From assembly GCA_964446385.1 (NCBI GenBank), contig CAYUOH010000024.1:1-7626 (forward strand): a stretch of 7,626 bases of DNA, read 5' to 3'. Below, piece after piece: positions 5,961 through 7,626 of the stretch. A program made the position numbers and the translations under genes. The DNA is from CAYSRC01 sp964446385. Lineage in GTDB: Bacteria; Bacillota; Clostridia; Oscillospirales; Ruminococcaceae. Numbering within the stretch: position 1 is the stretch's first letter; each line of letters begins with the position of its first letter. The notes under the pieces are model-generated. The model ran no database searches. It worked only from the letters and a program-made list of their open reading frames with translations, and had not been told where the DNA came from.

Positions 5961-5996
5961 CAGAGCCCGTACATTAATGTACGGGCTCTGTTTTTT
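5961..5996 (+). terminator. Intrinsic terminator of ppdK
   Basis: Twenty bases after the ppdK stop, CAGAGCCCGTAC (5961-5972) pairs perfectly with GTACGGGCTCTG (5979-5990) around the loop attaat, followed at once by six T residues (5991-5996). This is a textbook rho-independent terminator, so ppdK is probably monocistronic. Confidence 0.95.
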
Positions 5997-6000
5997 ATTG

Positions 6001-6006
6001 TATAAT
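6001..6006 (+). promoter_or_regulatory. Possible -10 element for the femX-like gene
   Basis: A perfect TATAAT follows the ppdK terminator T-run and would place initiation near 6013, just ahead of the ribosome site at 6025-6030. The matching -35 position (about 5978-5983, TGTACG) is poor and lies inside the terminator stem, so the promoter is uncertain. Confidence 0.35.
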
Positions 6007-6039
6007 ATAGAAAACATATATTTCAAAGGATTATACTAA

Positions 6040-7254
6040 TTGTATTATTATAATGATAATATACGACTTGAAGAACATGATAAATTCGTAAAGAATCACC
6101 CGCTCGGCGGACTGATGCAGTCTTCATCCTGGGCAAAGGTAAAAGATAACTGGGGACACGCCGTCGTCGGCGTATCCCGGGACGGTGTTCTTGCCGCGTC
6201 GGCTCTTGTCCTTATAAAGAAGCTTCCGCTCGGGATGTGTGTGATGTATACTCCCCGCGGCCCTGTCATGGATTATTCCGACGCGGAGCTCGTTTCCTTT
6301 TTCTTCTCGGAAATGAAGAAATGGGCCCGAAAGAAGGGCTGTGCTTTTATAAAGTTTGACCCGGCTGTAATATTCAGGGAATATTTCCTGAATGACAAAG
6401 ATACCGCGCCGGTATTCCCGGATGCTGACACAGCAGCCAAAAACATCATGAAAACCGGTGCAAGGTTTAACGGCCTTACAAAGAACATTATCGATTCGAC
6501 CCAGCCGCGGTACCAGATGGGAATATACGCTTGCGATGATTTTGAGAGCAGAATTTCAAAGGACGCCCGAAAATCCAAGAATGCGGCGAAAAAGAAACAC
6601 GTTGAGGTCGCTAGGTACGGTGAGGAAATGCTGCCGGAATTCGCCCGGATTATGAAGCTTACCGAGGAAAGAAAGAATATCTGGCTGCGTGACATAGAAT
6701 ATTTCAAAAGGCTTATGGACACCTACGGCGACGAGGCCTTTCTGTTCCTCAGCAGTGTTGACCCGCATATCCGTGAAGGTGAGGTTCTTAAAGGTCTCGA
6801 GGATCTGAATGTTCTTCTTTCTAATCCCGATATCCCGAATGGCACCGCCACGCAGCTTCACCTGGAACGGCAGAACCTTCAAAACGAGCTTGACGCTATG
6901 GCTGAGGTTCTTGAAAAATATCCCGGTAAAACGTACATTGCGGGCGCCCTCGTGCTCGGTTTCGGCGATAACGTAGAGATGCTATACGCCGGAATGAACA
7001 GTGATTTCAGGGTGTTCAAACCCCAGTACCTTTCCCACTTCGTACGTTTTCAGTATCTTTTCGACAAAGGGTATAAATACGTCAGCATGGGTGGTATCGA
7101 GGGTACTCTGAACGACGGCCTGACCGTGTACAAATCCAAGTACAACGCCATGGTAAGGGAGTACATCGGTGAATACGATCTGCCCGTACTGAAGCTTCCC
7201 TTCGCGGGGTATATGCTGCTAAAAAAGATCAAAAGACGAGGTCATGCTGAATAA
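6040..7254 (+). CDS. FemAB/FemX-family peptidoglycan bridge aminoacyltransferase
   Basis: Members of this family move amino acids from charged tRNA onto the stem-peptide lysine (or equivalent) of lipid II at the inner membrane face, building the peptidoglycan cross-bridge. The 404-residue length is typical. Visible family features are QSSSWAKVK (27-35), YTPRGPVMD (70-78), FIKFDP (103-108), and QPRYQMGI (155-162) at the start of the second GNAT-like fold. A charged helical arm follows (about 240-295, heptad-like LHLERQNLQNELDAMAEVL), matching the coiled-coil hairpin of FemA-type proteins. After it come KPQYLSHFVRFQYLFDKGYKY (327-347) broken by SMGGIEG (349-355), and VREYIGEYDLP (372-382). The C-terminus is basic. 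The start is TTG at 6040, with AAAGGA nine bases upstream; the next in-frame ATG is codon 26, inside the conserved N-terminus. The amino acid donated cannot be told from sequence. It stands between terminators and is probably a single-gene unit. Confidence 0.92.
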   Translation: MYYYNDNIRLEEHDKFVKNHPLGGLMQSSSWAKVKDNWGHAVVGVSRDGVLAASALVLIKKLPLGMCVMYTPRGPVMDYSDAELVSFFFSEMKKWARKKGCAFIKFDPAVIFREYFLNDKDTAPVFPDADTAAKNIMKTGARFNGLTKNIIDSTQPRYQMGIYACDDFESRISKDARKSKNAAKKKHVEVARYGEEMLPEFARIMKLTEERKNIWLRDIEYFKRLMDTYGDEAFLFLSSVDPHIREGEVLKGLEDLNVLLSNPDIPNGTATQLHLERQNLQNELDAMAEVLEKYPGKTYIAGALVLGFGDNVEMLYAGMNSDFRVFKPQYLSHFVRFQYLFDKGYKYVSMGGIEGTLNDGLTVYKSKYNAMVREYIGEYDLPVLKLPFAGYMLLKKIKRRGHAE

Positions 7255-7258
7255 AGAA

Positions 7259-7294
7259 TAAGCCGCCGTGAATTTATTAGTTCTTGGCGGCTTA
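7259..7294 (+). terminator. Hairpin after the femX-like gene, probable weak terminator
   Basis: TAAGCCGCC (7259-7267) pairs with GGCGGCTTA (7286-7294), a nine-pair GC-rich stem with an 18-base loop, beginning four bases after the stop codon. The following bases (ATTTCACTG) contain only a short T-run, so termination may be incomplete. Confidence 0.55.
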
Positions 7295-7309
7295 ATTTCA
7301 CTGTTCGGC

Positions 7310-7338
7310 TTTACTTAAAATAGATTAAATGATAAAAT
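7310..7338 (+). promoter_or_regulatory. Promoter of the pyruvate:ferredoxin oxidoreductase gene
   Basis: TTTACT (7310-7315, 4/6) and TAAAAT (7333-7338, 5/6) are separated by 17 bases. Initiation near 7345 would give a leader of about 43 bases ending in a strong ribosome site. This supports expression independent of the femX-like gene. Confidence 0.6.
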
Positions 7339-7374
7339 ATATCTGTATGCGAAAAACCGTAAATTAATATAATC

Positions 7375-7380
7375 AGGAGG
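7375..7380 (+). promoter_or_regulatory. Strong Shine-Dalgarno site deciding the nifJ start
   Basis: A perfect AGGAGG stands seven bases before the ATG at 7388. This favours that ATG over the in-frame ATGs at codons 5 and 8. Confidence 0.9.
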
Positions 7381-7387
7381 TTTCATA

Positions 7388-7626
7388 ATGACTCGCAAAA
7401 TGAAAACCATGGACGGCAACAACGCAGCCGCCCATGTATCATATGCGTTTAGTGAGGTTGCTGCCATTTACCCCATTACTCCGTCCAGCCCTATGGCGGA
7501 CTATGTGGATCAATGGTCTGCAAACGGCCTCAAAAACATCTTCGGGACTCAGGTAAAGGTTGTTGAGATGCAGTCCGAGGCCGGTGCTGCCGGTGCTGTA
7601 CACGGCTCCCTTGGCGCAGGTGCTCT
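7388..7626 (+). CDS. nifJ: Pyruvate:ferredoxin (flavodoxin) oxidoreductase, N-terminal 79 residues, cut by window edge
   Basis: The enzyme oxidises pyruvate with CoA to acetyl-CoA and CO2 and passes electrons to ferredoxin or flavodoxin in the cytoplasm of anaerobes. Only 79 codons of a gene usually near 1,170 codons are present. The fragment begins KTMDGNNAAAHVSYAFSEVA and has YPITPSSPMADYV (28-40), the pyruvate-binding T31 motif of domain I, then VEMQSEAGAAGAVHGSLGAGA (59-79), where E64 corresponds to the glutamate that contacts thiamine diphosphate. Both residues sit at the numbers known for the Desulfovibrio africanus enzyme. The N-terminal placement of these motifs indicates the single-chain form, but later domains are outside the window. 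It has its own promoter and a strong ribosome site. Confidence 0.96.
   Translation, partial: MTRKMKTMDGNNAAAHVSYAFSEVAAIYPITPSSPMADYVDQWSANGLKNIFGTQVKVVEMQSEAGAAGAVHGSLGAGA

Noticed and set aside
6273..6722. Minus-strand open frame of 149 codons opposite the femX-like gene
   Set aside because: It is an antisense shadow with no start signals or family features.

Overview
The window looks like ordinary chromosome from a low-to-mid GC anaerobic Firmicute of the class Clostridia, probably near the Ruminococcaceae/Oscillospiraceae. The assignment rests on a Clostridium-type pyruvate phosphate dikinase, the start of a pyruvate:ferredoxin oxidoreductase, the Firmicute gene order glmU-prs, a FemAB-family peptidoglycan bridge enzyme, tRNA genes with encoded CCA ends, and AGGAGG-type ribosome binding sites with sigma-A-like promoters. 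No phage, insertion sequence, CRISPR array, toxin or defence gene is visible.

Layout. Positions 1-600 hold a minus-strand tRNA cluster. In transcription order it is promoter (572-600), Asp(GTC), Phe(GAA), Gly(GCC), a second promoter (246-275), Val(TAC), Asp(GTC), and a Phe(GAA) cut by the window edge. The Asp-Phe pair is a near-perfect direct duplication. Positions 632-3024 hold the minus-strand glmU-prs pair: UDP-GlcNAc synthesis, then PRPP synthesis. Positions 3025-3226 are a 202-base divergent control region with promoter-like sequences in both directions and a TGCGCA dyad around the rightward promoter. Positions 3227-5941 hold ppdK, closed by a strong intrinsic terminator. Positions 6040-7254 hold a TTG-started FemX-like aminoacyl-tRNA-dependent bridge transferase, followed by a weaker hairpin. 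At 7388 a pyruvate:ferredoxin oxidoreductase gene begins, with its own promoter and a strong Shine-Dalgarno site, and runs off the end.

How the genes fit together. ppdK and the oxidoreductase both act at the pyruvate node of anaerobic carbon metabolism (PEP/pyruvate and pyruvate/acetyl-CoA), but a cell-wall gene and two hairpins separate them, so they appear to be independent units. GlmU makes the sugar nucleotide for peptidoglycan, and the FemX-like enzyme would decorate the peptide stem using charged tRNA. prs feeds nucleotide and amino-acid synthesis. This is housekeeping sequence and I do not see a novel multi-gene system. The points most worth checking are small: a compensated D-stem base-pair swap between the two tRNA-Asp copies, a hairpin abutting the tRNA promoter -10, a possible operator dyad at ppdK, and an acceptor-stem mismatch in tRNA-Gly.
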